DNA of 64,000 bases. Origin: Candidatus Pantoea floridensis (GTDB lineage: Bacteria; Pseudomonadota; Gammaproteobacteria; Enterobacterales; Enterobacteriaceae). The stretch lies in the NCBI RefSeq assembly GCF_900215435.1, contig NZ_OCMY01000001.1:4340001-4404000 (forward strand), read 5' to 3'. Under the pieces are notes generated by a model. The model did not search any database, was not told the DNA's origin, and worked only from the letters and a program-made list of their open reading frames with translations. The stretch's first letter is position 1. Each line of letters starts with the position of its first letter. A program made the translations under genes and the position numbers. Of this stretch, positions 23,630-31,189 are shown one piece after another.

Positions 23630-24225
23630 CTTAGTTCCTTTCTTGCCCTGAGCTTTAGAAGATGATCCGCACGGCGGGTAAATATATCGATAATCCGAAT
23701 CAGATAAGAAATCGAATGATGGTGAAATTGATTGTCACATTCGAGTCTGATGACAATTGATAAACCAAAGCGGGAGATCAGCCCTTTTCGTAAATTTTGA
23801 ATGTTGCCTGAAAGTGTTCTGTTGCAGTGCCAGCAACACGTAACACAGTTAAACGTATTGAACCTTAGCTGTGCAGCTCTCGCACGAGAACGAAAATGGC
23901 TGGCATCTACGAACTCACCAGATTTATTAGGGTCATTGTCGTTGAGTTGTATACCGCAAGCATGGCAGGGCAACCCTGCATCACGAATACGAATATATCT
24001 GTTAAAGGCGTTTTGGGCCTCGCGATTATAATCGCCCCACTCTTTTTGTTTGGGATGAATTTGTGAGCGTAGTCTTTTTCTTTCCTGGCGGTGCTGATAA
24101 CGCTCTTCCTGTCGTCGATTCCATTCGAGAGCGCATTTGTAATTTCCGCAAACGTGTTGAGTCGAAAGCCAGGGAACAAAAAGGGAATTACAAACTGGAC
24201 AGTTTTTTTCTTTTGGTTTCGCCAT
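23626..24225 (-). CDS. ninG: NinG/Rap recombination-junction nuclease
   Basis: A 199-residue NinG (Rap) protein. The N-terminal 'KEKNCPVCNSLFVPWLSTQHVCG' (core 'CPVCNSLFVPW') is the first zinc knuckle, 'REAQNAFNRYIRIRDAGLPCHACG' the family signature, and 'FVDASHFRSRARAAQLRFNTFN' the nuclease region. In lambda this nuclease resolves recombination intermediates in RecBCD and Red exchange. It is followed by Q with a 4-base overlap, the lambda order. Confidence 0.9.
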   Translation of the reverse strand: MAKPKEKNCPVCNSLFVPWLSTQHVCGNYKCALEWNRRQEERYQHRQERKRLRSQIHPKQKEWGDYNREAQNAFNRYIRIRDAGLPCHACGIQLNDNDPNKSGEFVDASHFRSRARAAQLRFNTFNCVTCCWHCNRTLSGNIQNLRKGLISRFGLSIVIRLECDNQFHHHSISYLIRIIDIFTRRADHLLKLRARKELR

Positions 24226-24302
24226 TATAAAACTCTCTGTTAGAAGGTTTACAATCGACGCTGAGGAAAAGCCAGTTTTTAAACTGGCTTAAGTTGAACG
24301 GA

Positions 24303-24503
24303 TTATTGCCAGAACGAATTGATATAGGATTTATTTGAGCGCGGGATGTATTGCGAAACAGGTAAAAAGGCACTGACAACATAAAATCGTGGGTCTGCTG
24401 TCAATGTTTTTTCAGCTGAAACGCCACGCATTTTATAATCCCTGATCAATGAATTGGCCTCAATTTCATTCATCGGGTAATGCTGAAACCATGACTTTTT
24501 CAT
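24303..24503 (-). CDS. Small nin-region protein, 66 aa
   Basis: Sixty-six residues starting MKKSWFQHYPMNEIEANSLIRDY and ending NKSYINSFWQ. Not recognised. It sits between ninG and the 125-aa gene, with just one base separating it from the latter, so it is part of the early (nin-type) operon. Pattern 'VEAEKTL..DPRFYVVSAFLP' suggests a small alpha/beta fold. Confidence 0.5.
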   Translation of the reverse strand: MKKSWFQHYPMNEIEANSLIRDYKMRGVSAEKTLTADPRFYVVSAFLPVSQYIPRSNKSYINSFWQ

Positions 24504-24504
24504 T

Positions 24505-24882
24505 TTACAACCTCGTTTTCCTTAGCAATTGATCGAAATGATAAACGACTGAATTGTCGCGACAGGATTCAGTGACAGGTCTTTTTTTACTTTTCTTTTC
24601 ATCCTTTTTTTTGGGTGAATATGGCTTTCGTGGTCGGTATGAACAGCCAAAATCGGGAAACATAGATGTCAGCCGATATTCAGTCGTGTCCTTTAGCCCC
24701 CTACGTCTTCGAAGCTTGTGTTGTTTGAACATCTGAAAGATGACATCTTTTACCAAAAAAAACGGAATCGCATTCCGGCAATTAGTATAAATATCATCTA
24801 TTGTCCCTTTCTCGAATTGATTGAGAAATTTGGTGATTATTTCCTCAACCTCCTTTGCCATTAACTGATTTTCGTGATCCAT
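24505..24882 (-). CDS. Unknown nin-region protein, 125 aa
   Basis: A 125-residue basic protein starting MDHENQLMAKEVEEIITKFL. The first 70 residues are helical and acidic; the C-terminus 'GCSYRPRKPYSPKKKDEKKSKKRP' (core 'PYSPKKKDEKKSKKRP') is strongly basic, which suggests nucleic-acid binding. It overlaps the preceding gene by 38 bases. No family recognised; such genes vary between lambdoid phages in this region. Confidence 0.5.
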   Translation of the reverse strand: MDHENQLMAKEVEEIITKFLNQFEKGTIDDIYTNCRNAIPFFLVKDVIFQMFKQHKLRRRRGLKDTTEYRLTSMFPDFGCSYRPRKPYSPKKKDEKKSKKRPVTESCRDNSVVYHFDQLLRKTRL

Positions 24883-25300
24883 GATACCCCTTTATCTTTA
24901 TCAGCGTTTCACCAGCCTCATGAAGAGCAAGATTGACATCATTTAATCTGAACTGAGCGGTTTTGACTCTGGCGCGCGTATTGACCTCTTCACGCTGTAA
25001 GTTTTGAAGGTTCTCTCGAGATTTTTTGATTTCCGACCTCAGCCTCCTCAATTCCCAATCCAATTTGGTTTCTTTTTTGGCAAGCGAAAGGAGGTAATCA
25101 AAACTGTCCATAGCCTGCCCACAGAGACGACAGCGAATTGACCGGTTAAATTCATCAACGAGGATATTTGTATGAGGGCAGAACCTGGACTCATTAGGCT
25201 TATCAGCCTCAACAAAATTTTTCATTTCATTGATGTCATGATTCACGTCATATCGCTGAACAAAACTTACAATCTTTTCATCACCTCCAGACATCGTCAT
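24845..25300 (-). CDS. Unknown zinc-finger-type protein, 151 aa
   Basis: A 151-residue protein. A single treble-clef-like zinc site is visible, 'FCPHTNIL' then 'IRCRLCGQAMDSFDYLL' about 15 residues on (C..H...C..C). The rest ('KLDWELRRLRSEIKKSRENLQ' onward) is a coiled coil of about 60 residues. It overlaps NinB by four bases. No function known; DNA or protein contact within the phage recombination set is likely by location. Confidence 0.55.
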   Translation of the reverse strand: MTMSGGDEKIVSFVQRYDVNHDINEMKNFVEADKPNESRFCPHTNILVDEFNRSIRCRLCGQAMDSFDYLLSLAKKETKLDWELRRLRSEIKKSRENLQNLQREEVNTRARVKTAQFRLNDVNLALHEAGETLIKIKGYHGSRKSVNGKGG

Positions 25301-25752
25301 TCCTCTTGTTTTCGTGATAACTCAAAAAATTCTGAGGTCGCTGGAACTTTGAGAAAGCACCCAATATCAAGTGACCAGCTCTGAACTTGCGTCATGAAAT
25401 GATGCATTTCAGAAGCTCTAAGCTTAGAGGTCATTCGTAACGATTCCCTCTCAATCTGAGCGCCTGTTTTGACATCGGTATAAGTATTTGTCTCAAATCC
25501 AAGAAATGTGAATTTCATAGCATCTTTGCACCATTCCGGTGAGCATTGTGAGCGACCACGTTTGATTAAGAAATCACTCAGCTCTTTCATCCAGAGGTGA
25601 AATAAAGCATTTTGTGATAATGTTCGCCGTTCTGACCACGGTTCAAGTCTAAGACGAAAGGATCGCCCTCTTCGCAGATCTTCAGAAATGGATTCAGAAA
25701 CAGTAATAAAATTTTGGCTAGTTAAACGGATCCCCTGAGGCGGGATATTCAT
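25297..25752 (-). CDS. ninB: NinB-family recombination protein
   Basis: A 151-residue NinB (Orf) protein. The pattern 'RSFRLRLEPWSERRTLSQNALFHLWMKELSDFL' (core 'ERRTLSQNALFHLWMKEL') and 'SPEWCKDAMKFTFLGFE' is diagnostic. Lambda NinB (Orf) assists RecBCD-independent recombination and binds SSB/ssDNA. It starts within the last base of the methyltransferase stop region and belongs to the nin operon. Confidence 0.88.
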   Translation of the reverse strand: MNIPPQGIRLTSQNFITVSESISEDLRRGRSFRLRLEPWSERRTLSQNALFHLWMKELSDFLIKRGRSQCSPEWCKDAMKFTFLGFETNTYTDVKTGAQIERESLRMTSKLRASEMHHFMTQVQSWSLDIGCFLKVPATSEFFELSRKQEE

Positions 25753-27005
25753 TACCCCTCCTTACAGCAATCATTTTTAAAATGTATGCGCTGTTGCGCT
25801 ATTTCAAAATAATCTTTGTCGATTTCGATTCCGACAAAGTTAAAGTTATTGATGACAGCTGCCTTCCCAGTTGAACCACTTCCCATAAAAGGATCGAGAA
25901 TTGTCCCGTTCTCAGGTGTGACCAACTTACAAAGCCATGACATCAAATCTGTTGGTTTCACAGTAGGATGAAAATTCAGGCCACCTGATTTTCGACCGGC
26001 TCCGGCGCGAGGACTCTCAAGACCTGCTGAATTCTCTTTCCTGCCAGTCATTTCAGCATTAGATACATAAGCGGATGTGACACCTTCATTCCTGTCTGAT
26101 TTGCTAGCTTTTGGGCAGTAGAAGTATCGTGAGGCACTTCCTGAATCATCGTATTCGCAGCTTTGATGATTATTCATTAACCAAGTTGTACCCTGTACAA
26201 CTTTGTCACGACCTTCAGCAGATCGTTTGTTACTGGACTTTGTTTGTGGAAACAGGCTGAGCACATCATAGCTTCCATCATGACATAGATTTGCAGGCCA
26301 TCGCCCGCTCACGTTATCATTCGTTGGTTCAACGCGACAGGCATTGATGTTTATCGCGCCTGTATCATGCTTCAGGACATTATCAACAAGATTACCTGTG
26401 AAAGGTTTTCTTGCCATACAAATCGGTTCATGAGCTGGTTTCAGACCCGTTCCCCATCCATCCCATTTGATAGCCTCATCAGTGGCTGGTAATGACAGAT
26501 CCCAAGAGCCAGCATAATCACCAAAAGCAAGTTTTCCATCACTGGATTTTGTCACCCCAAAATTATATTCCTGACCGATAACTTTTCTTTGCGCTCCAGC
26601 CAATTTATCAATAGATTTGCTGACATCAAGAGACTTAGGGAACCCACTGCCATAGATCCACATAATCTGATCACGAATGTCAAAACCAGCAAGCCTGATA
26701 GCGGTAACGCCTAAGTCATAGGTTCTGCTACCAAAAAAAGACAGCAGATGTCCACCAGGTTTAAGCACTCTCAGACATTCTTTCCAGATAACGGGACCAG
26801 GTACAAAACTATCCCACGCTTTACCCATGAAACCATTACCACGATGAAAATAATCATCTCCTTCTAACCACCGCTTTAGCACTTCAAACATATCTGGAGT
26901 TTTACTAAGCCCATAGGGAGGATCCGTCACAATACTGTCAATGGAATCAGAATCGATAGTTTTCAGAATATCGAGACAATCCCCATTAAGCAGGTTCAAT
27001 TTCAT
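25752..27005 (-). CDS. DNA methyltransferase (N6-adenine/N4-cytosine, DPPY type)
   Basis: A 417-residue DNA methyltransferase. The catalytic motif is 'IVTDPPYGLS' near residue 28, and the SAM-binding motif 'TILDPFMGSGSTGKAAV' near 375, giving the beta-class order in which the catalytic motif precedes the SAM motif. A middle target-recognition region with Trp/His/Cys-rich stretches separates them. It lies in the replication-nin operon and probably protects phage DNA from host restriction. The recognition site is not deducible. Confidence 0.9.
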   Translation of the reverse strand: MKLNLLNGDCLDILKTIDSDSIDSIVTDPPYGLSKTPDMFEVLKRWLEGDDYFHRGNGFMGKAWDSFVPGPVIWKECLRVLKPGGHLLSFFGSRTYDLGVTAIRLAGFDIRDQIMWIYGSGFPKSLDVSKSIDKLAGAQRKVIGQEYNFGVTKSSDGKLAFGDYAGSWDLSLPATDEAIKWDGWGTGLKPAHEPICMARKPFTGNLVDNVLKHDTGAININACRVEPTNDNVSGRWPANLCHDGSYDVLSLFPQTKSSNKRSAEGRDKVVQGTTWLMNNHQSCEYDDSGSASRYFYCPKASKSDRNEGVTSAYVSNAEMTGRKENSAGLESPRAGAGRKSGGLNFHPTVKPTDLMSWLCKLVTPENGTILDPFMGSGSTGKAAVINNFNFVGIEIDKDYFEIAQQRIHFKNDCCKEG

Positions 27006-27065
27006 TAGAGGTCACTTTGTTGGAAGGTACAGAGGGAATAGAGGGGAAATGAATCCCCCTTTTCG

Positions 27066-27755
27066 TTAGTGACTGGCTTTTAACATTGCTCTGATTTTAG
27101 CGATGTGTTGTTTTGCAACCTCTGGCGAGGAAGCAATAACATTTTTTTGTACCTGAGGAACAGGCTCGGGAATGGAAAAACCGTTATCAATTTTTTTCGT
27201 GAGCTTTTTTATTTCATGCTCACAAACTTTGTGCGCTTCGTTAACAGTCAGATGACCAGATGACATTTTTGAACTAACCGCTGTTACAAGCCAATATTCA
27301 GCATTAGATTTCCAGGGATATTCCTCAGGTTTGGCAAATTGAAATCGACGTCCTCTGAATGTCATCACCAAATCATATAAATCTGATGCCGATGGAAGGC
27401 CATAAAGATTTGCTGATTCAGATTTACACCATGAGATAAATTCACCAGGAGAAGGAAGGAACGGTTTTTCATGTTTCCTGGCCATTCTCATTCCGGCTTC
27501 AATCTGGTCAGAATGATAGATTTCATTTTCAGCGATAGCTTTAACCCACTGACGGCGCAATTCATCTAACATTTCCTGATCTTTGATCATCGACATCATC
27601 GCGGGAAATGTTGCCCTGAGCTGTTTGAATAAATCGTTGAAAACCTCAATGGCCTTTTTCGGGATCTGTTCAGATTTTTTATAAGGTTTAGATTGTGCAA
27701 TTAATGAAAGTTGCAGCGCATCACGATTCTTTATGGCTTGCGCGATTTGCTTCAT
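27066..27755 (-). CDS. P: Lambda P-type replication protein
   Basis: A 229-residue helicase loader of the lambda P family. Visible family features are 'FNDLFKQLRATFPAMM' at 45-60, 'LRRQWVKAIAENEIYHSDQI', 'AGMRMARKHEKPFLPSPGEFISWCK' (core 'EKPFLPSPGEFISWC'), and a Pro-rich C-terminal tail. P recruits host DnaB to O bound at the origin. It starts inside the last bases of the O gene and so is coupled. Confidence 0.88.
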   Translation of the reverse strand: MKQIAQAIKNRDALQLSLIAQSKPYKKSEQIPKKAIEVFNDLFKQLRATFPAMMSMIKDQEMLDELRRQWVKAIAENEIYHSDQIEAGMRMARKHEKPFLPSPGEFISWCKSESANLYGLPSASDLYDLVMTFRGRRFQFAKPEEYPWKSNAEYWLVTAVSSKMSSGHLTVNEAHKVCEHEIKKLTKKIDNGFSIPEPVPQVQKNVIASSPEVAKQHIAKIRAMLKASH

Positions 27756-28825
27756 AATGTGAGTCCTTCAGCCCAGTCAGAATTATCAAAATCAAGTTCG
27801 TTTTGAACTCTGGTGGTTGATGTTTTTTGTTTCGCTTGCTGACTTTTAGGAAATATATTCTCCCAATGCCGACGAAGCTTATAAGGACTTAACACATTCG
27901 TTTGCCAGAATCCATCACAATTCGCCCATTTGAAAGTTTCGGCGATACTCCTATGCGTGCAATTTTTTGATTCCCTCAGAAGTCGAATGTCATTTGACCA
28001 TGAAGCCCAGCTGGGTTCTTTTGCTGAACCGTCAATAACACTGACAAGCGAAAATATCCATTGGGCAAGACGTAGATCCTCCGATGTTCCCCAAAATTTG
28101 CCAGAGGGCGAACTAACAGCCCTTTCAGCCAGAATGGTAGATCGGGATCCTTTCCTGGATCCAATGTTTTTTGTCCGAGACGAAGAGATCTTTTTTAGAT
28201 CAGTATTAGTATCAGTATTGTTCTGTGAACTGTCAGGTGTACCGTGTGGTGTACCTTTAGGAGTACCGTTGGGTGTACCGAAGGCATTATCACTAATTAC
28301 CCATAACCCCGCATCAATACTGCATTTTTCGGATGTTGGAGGTGTACCGCCGGGTGGACCGTCATGTATACCCGGACGTGTGCCGGTGGGTGTACCTTCC
28401 TTTTCAGATAAAGTGATCGTCTGATAATCACAGTAGTTGATAATAAAAACGACTAAAGCTGATGGATGACTGTTCAATTGGATCATATTTTCGCGTTCAA
28501 AGAACTTTAGGATCCGTAAAACTTGCCGTTTGTTGATCGGTTTCTTATTCGAATCAAGGATGTGAGATCCGATGATTCTGCAAGTCGTCACCAATTCACC
28601 AGGATTCAGGGTCCAGGCCACACCTCGAAACTCGACAGTTCTTTGACGAAATGCGGCCTCAGAAAGCAATCTGACCCAAACGGCAAGCTTGAATGGATCG
28701 TGAGACCATTCACTTAAGAAAAGGCTTCGAAACAGCGAGAAATGTCCCTGTTTCTGATTTATCACTTTGTTCCCTTGTGGTTTGGTTATGTCAGAAAAAT
28801 CATAGAGTGTGAAACGTGGCTTCAT
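27752..28825 (-). CDS. O: Lambda O-type replication initiator with embedded origin
   Basis: A 357-residue initiator. The N-terminal half is a winged-helix of the Rep_O type ('HFSLFRSLFLSEWSHDPFKLAVWVRLLSEA', core 'HDPFKLAVWVRLLSEA'; 'NKRQVLRILKFFERENMIQL'). A repeated Gly-Thr-Pro stretch in the middle ('GTPNGTPKGTPHGTP') is encoded by 12-bp iterons, as in lambda where the origin lies inside O. The C-terminal 'WASWSNDIRLLRES' region has the helical domain that contacts P and DnaB. It overlaps the P start. Confidence 0.8.
   Translation of the reverse strand: MKPRFTLYDFSDITKPQGNKVINQKQGHFSLFRSLFLSEWSHDPFKLAVWVRLLSEAAFRQRTVEFRGVAWTLNPGELVTTCRIIGSHILDSNKKPINKRQVLRILKFFERENMIQLNSHPSALVVFIINYCDYQTITLSEKEGTPTGTRPGIHDGPPGGTPPTSEKCSIDAGLWVISDNAFGTPNGTPKGTPHGTPDSSQNNTDTNTDLKKISSSRTKNIGSRKGSRSTILAERAVSSPSGKFWGTSEDLRLAQWIFSLVSVIDGSAKEPSWASWSNDIRLLRESKNCTHRSIAETFKWANCDGFWQTNVLSPYKLRRHWENIFPKSQQAKQKTSTTRVQNELDFDNSDWAEGLTL
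28236..28396. repeat. Phage replication origin: two 12-bp iteron arrays
   Basis: Array one: GGTGTACC-type octamers start at 28236, 28248, 28260 and 28272. Array two: starts at 28341, 28353, 28365, 28377 and 28389. All are spaced exactly 12 bp (consensus GGTGTACC-N4, some units with one to three changes), and the arrays are 61 bp apart. An A+T-rich stretch borders array one at about 28,190-28,225. The layout, in the O gene beside an unwinding-type region, matches lambda ori. Confidence 0.75.
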
Positions 28826-28922
28826 GACACGTCTCCCACAAGTTGATTTGAGAAAATAACCTTATGATTTGTACTGCTTAAAATTGCGCGTTTTATGAGA
28901 CTTTTGATGGTACAATTCCGGC

Positions 28923-28999
28923 GTGAAGAATCAGGATTCATAATGTTCACCTCTGATATTCAGCTAAAAGGTTCGCCTCCGCATGGTGAACCTTTTTTT
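28923..28999 (+). ncRNA. oop-like short RNA between O and cII
   Basis: A plus-strand TACAAT at 28911-28916 is followed about 75 bases on by a terminator: stem AAAAGGTTC/GAACCTTTT (28966-28996) and a run of T. In lambda the oop RNA is made from this same position and strand and lies antisense to cII. Here the transcript would stop about 110 bases short of cII's end, so any antisense action on cII is doubtful. A good -35 is not visible. Confidence 0.45.
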
Positions 29000-29106
29000 A
29001 TGTGGATTCAGATGATCAGTGTGTAAAGAGAAACAGAAGGTTTTCGGCAGATAGCCTTCTGATTTTCTTGAAGATTTAAAGAAAGTGTGATCGATGTTTT
29101 TGCTGT

Positions 29107-29391
29107 TTAGTTTGTCTCTTTGCGATCAGAACCCTCAGGATATGACCGCATCTCTTTTATCAACAATTCAGCGACCTCCTTCGCCAGTCTTCTCAAATCA
29201 TCATCCTCAACCCCGTACCCAATAAAGGCGAGAAACCGCGCAAACTTTGGGATGTGCGTTTTCTTCCAACGAGAAATCTGAGAGCGGTCGATCCCTATAG
29301 CTTTCGCGATTGTCTCTGTTCCATGAACGTTTATGGCGTTTACGAGAGTAGATTCAATCTTTAAAGCCGTGTGAATCTGTGTATCTCTCAT
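29107..29391 (-). CDS. cII: CII-type transcriptional activator
   Basis: A 94-residue lambda CII-family activator. The pattern 'KIESTLVNAINVHGTETIAKAIGIDRSQISRWK' (core 'TETIAKAIGIDRSQISRWK') holds the HTH, and the tail 'VEDDDLRRLAKEVAELLIKEM' is the helix that forms the tetramer. CII switches on the lysogenic promoters. It lies between the nutR-like site and O in the cro-cII-O-P operon, as in lambda. Confidence 0.9.
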   Translation of the reverse strand: MRDTQIHTALKIESTLVNAINVHGTETIAKAIGIDRSQISRWKKTHIPKFARFLAFIGYGVEDDDLRRLAKEVAELLIKEMRSYPEGSDRKETN

Positions 29392-29590
29392 TGGGTAATC
29401 TCCTAGTTCTTGTCATTGGTATGTGTGCGAATACAGAAAGCGGTCCCTTGTGATAAGAAAACTACTCAGGTTTTACTTTTGTTACAAAAGATTCACAGAA
29501 GGACGCTTATGTAATAGACATCGCCTCCGATAACGATAGGAACCACCATCCTGTATTCACTTTTTTTGCGCTAGAATGCGCGAAATCTGA

Positions 29591-29640
29591 GCGAATACGA
29601 AAGTAATCGCTTTTCAAATGATGCTGATTGTTAAAGAGCA
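29591..29640 (-). promoter_or_regulatory. nutR-like antitermination site
   Basis: On the minus strand just after cro, boxA reads TGCTCTTTAACAATC (29626-29640), the ribosomal-RNA-type boxA. About 16 bases on is a hairpin GCGATTAC-TTTC-GTATTCGC (29591-29610) with one mismatch, a boxB-like element. The position matches lambda nutR. No N-like protein is identified. Confidence 0.55.
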
Positions 29641-29653
29641 TTGAACTGTTTCA

Positions 29654-29869
29654 CTAAGGTCGAGGAAACAGTTCGGGTAAATCAGGGCGGATCTGGTGGG
29701 GCTGAAAGTGACCATTTGTCGCACGAGAAACCGCGTTGACATGTTCAGGTGAAATCGCGTTGTAACCGTGTAACCACTTCCAGACAGCCCCTTGCGTGAC
29801 ACCGCAAGCAACCGCCAGTTTCTTTTGGCTGCCATACTGCTTGATAGCAAACCGAATGATGTCATTCAC
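29654..29869 (-). CDS. cro: Cro-type repressor
   Basis: A 71-residue protein with a Cro/YdaS-type HTH: 'IIRFAIKQYGSQKKLAVACGVTQGAVWKWLHGYNAISPEHV' (core 'KKLAVACGVTQGAVWKWL'). It is divergent from the CI gene and heads the early minus-strand operon, starting right after promoter pR. It binds the CI/Cro operators and favours lytic growth. Confidence 0.85.
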   Translation of the reverse strand: MNDIIRFAIKQYGSQKKLAVACGVTQGAVWKWLHGYNAISPEHVNAVSRATNGHFQPHQIRPDLPELFPRP

Positions 29870-29875
29870 TGGTTT

Positions 29876-29904
29876 TAAATACCTCAGTATTCGTTGAAAT
29901 GCAA
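29876..29904 (-). promoter_or_regulatory. Promoter pR for cro-cII-O-P
   Basis: Minus strand -35 TTGCAT and -10 TATTTA separated by 17 bases, just before cro. One operator copy covers the -10/spacer; a second lies just upstream of the -35. Confidence 0.65.
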
Positions 29905-29926
29905 ATGATAACTCTCCAGGTCGTTG
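29877..29926. promoter_or_regulatory. Right operators, GATAAC-N10-GTTG type
   Basis: Two copies of a split site, AAATAC-N10-GTTG (29877-29896) and GATAAC-N10-GTTG (29907-29926), are 30 bp apart. The left-operon promoter carries the same site (GATAAC-N10-GTTG, 30781-30800). A shared pattern at both ends of the immunity region is what CI/Cro operators should show. A partial palindrome CCAG..GTTG/CAAC..CTGG lies at 29916-29941. Confidence 0.5.
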
Positions 29927-29962
29927 TTTTTCAACATCTGGAAATAAAGAGGTGAAACTGAT

Positions 29963-30676
29963 ATGTCACTTGCTGACCGCTTAAGGGCCATGTTGATTGA
30001 GAGAGGACTCTCACAAGGGGAATTGGCGCGTCGAGTTGGAGTTACGCAGGGAACAGTTTACAAAATTGTTTCAGGCCATGCTAAATCAAGTAAACGAATT
30101 GTTGAGATTGCTCAATCGCTTGGAGTCCGTGCAGAATGGTTACTTACGGGTAATGGTGAGCAATATCTTGATGATGGCGTGCCATCAAATTCATACCCGT
30201 CAGGACAAGCGAACAGGAAAATTTCGGAAGGCTCTTCAGTCGTTATTCGTGAGAAAGACAATCAGTTAGTTATCCCTCTTCTCCCTGATATTGAAAGCGC
30301 TTTTTCATCACTGCCCTTTCCTTTTACTGAGTATTCAGGCCCAACAATGGAGATAAATCTCGAAGACTTGAAAGGCTCTCTCGCTGACGCGTCCCAGGCT
30401 GATTTGATTGCTTTTGTCGTTAAAGGTGACAGCATGGATCCGGTGTTACCGGAGGGTTCAAAAGTTATCGTTAATGTTAATGACCACAAGGTTATTGATG
30501 GTAAGATTTATGTTCTTGATCAAAGTGACTGGAAACGCATTCGGACTCTTTATCGCTCTGGTCCGGCTGAACTGACCATGAAAACCTTCAATGCTGCTTC
30601 ATATCCTGAAGAAAAAATAGCCATGAACGACCTTACTATCTTAGGGCGTATAATTTTCGCGCAACGTACCTTATAA
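29963..30676 (+). CDS. cI: CI-type repressor with S24 LexA-like protease domain
   Basis: A 237-residue prophage repressor. Residues 1-65 are an XRE HTH ('ERGLSQGELARRVGVTQGTVYKIVSGHAKS', core 'QGELARRVGVTQGTVYKIV'). Residues about 140-237 are an S24 self-cleaving domain ('FVVKGDSMDPVLPEGSKVIV', core 'KGDSMDPVLPEGSKVIV', with the catalytic Ser; Lys near 'DGKIYVLDQ'). DNA damage should trigger RecA-assisted cleavage and induction. Transcribed away from cro, with a strong terminator after it. Confidence 0.92.
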   Translation: MSLADRLRAMLIERGLSQGELARRVGVTQGTVYKIVSGHAKSSKRIVEIAQSLGVRAEWLLTGNGEQYLDDGVPSNSYPSGQANRKISEGSSVVIREKDNQLVIPLLPDIESAFSSLPFPFTEYSGPTMEINLEDLKGSLADASQADLIAFVVKGDSMDPVLPEGSKVIVNVNDHKVIDGKIYVLDQSDWKRIRTLYRSGPAELTMKTFNAASYPEEKIAMNDLTILGRIIFAQRTL

Positions 30677-30695
30677 CCTTCAAACTCAATATGTT

Positions 30696-30728
30696 AAGCC
30701 TGAAATCTCTATTTCAGGCTTTTTTTTT
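30696..30728 (+). terminator. Terminator of cI
   Basis: Stem AAGCCTGAAAT/ATTTCAGGCTT with a CTCT loop, followed by nine T. It stops transcription between cI and pL. Confidence 0.9.
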
Positions 30729-30780
30729 GTGCATTTTTTAACTAATCCATTTCGCGACTTCCGTCACATTCTGAAACCTC

Positions 30781-30826
30781 GATAACGACTTGAGTAGTTG
30801 ACCTATCCAATCCCTTAGGATTTAAT
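30781..30826 (+). promoter_or_regulatory. Promoter pL with overlapping operator
   Basis: -35 TTGACC (30798-30803) and -10 TTTAAT (30821-30826) with a 17-base spacer. The near-palindrome AACGACTTGAGTAGTT (30784-30799) overlaps the -35 and matches the right operators (GATAAC-N10-GTTG). It should drive the plus-strand recombination operon. Confidence 0.65.
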
Positions 30827-30901
30827 TAAAGCGTTGAACGGCGCAACTTCATTCGTCGGTCGCCCGGCGGGTTCAGGAGGAATGGCAAGGGTGCGAACTG
30901 T

Positions 30902-30948
30902 GTATTCATCCAGGCATTCTCTTGAAAAGAGCATGGCTGAATGAATAC
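30902..30948 (+). other. Long imperfect hairpin in the pL leader
   Basis: Ends GTATTCAT/ATGAATAC pair over 8 bp, and the interior continues as an imperfect stem to a GAA loop around AAGAG. It lies about 70 bases after the pL start. An antitermination (nut- or put-like) or attenuation role is possible. Confidence 0.4.
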
Positions 30949-31113
30949 TTAGGTCTGAATGCATAAAAAAATCACACAGATTATGATTCTTTTTTTCCTT
31001 GAATGGTGTTTCCTACTCACTCTTCCTTAACAAACTTAACTCAAATTTTTCACCCGTTTTGTGAGAATTTTGTTAGGGGTGCTAATACCTCCCGAGTCTG
31101 CTGGAAGATGGAT

Positions 31114-31166
31114 TAACGAAGCCCTTCCCTAACGAAGGAATCCTTTGAACGTTTCGTTATAACGAA
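31114..31166 (+). repeat. TAACGAA repeats upstream of the 249-aa gene
   Basis: TAACGAA occurs at 31114-31120, 31130-31136 and 31160-31166. The last forms a perfect palindrome TTCGTTATAACGAA (31153-31166). It lies 24-76 bases before the start codon, a place suited to an operator. This 514-base stretch between cI and the gene otherwise holds only pL and the leader hairpin. Confidence 0.5.
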
Positions 31167-31189
31167 TCACTTGGTTATAAACTGGAGTT

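Noticed and set aside
30882..30944. A 20-residue frame after AGGAGG, as a possible N-like or leader peptide
   Set aside because: The start codon lies too near the ribosome-binding sequence and the peptide is not Arg-rich.
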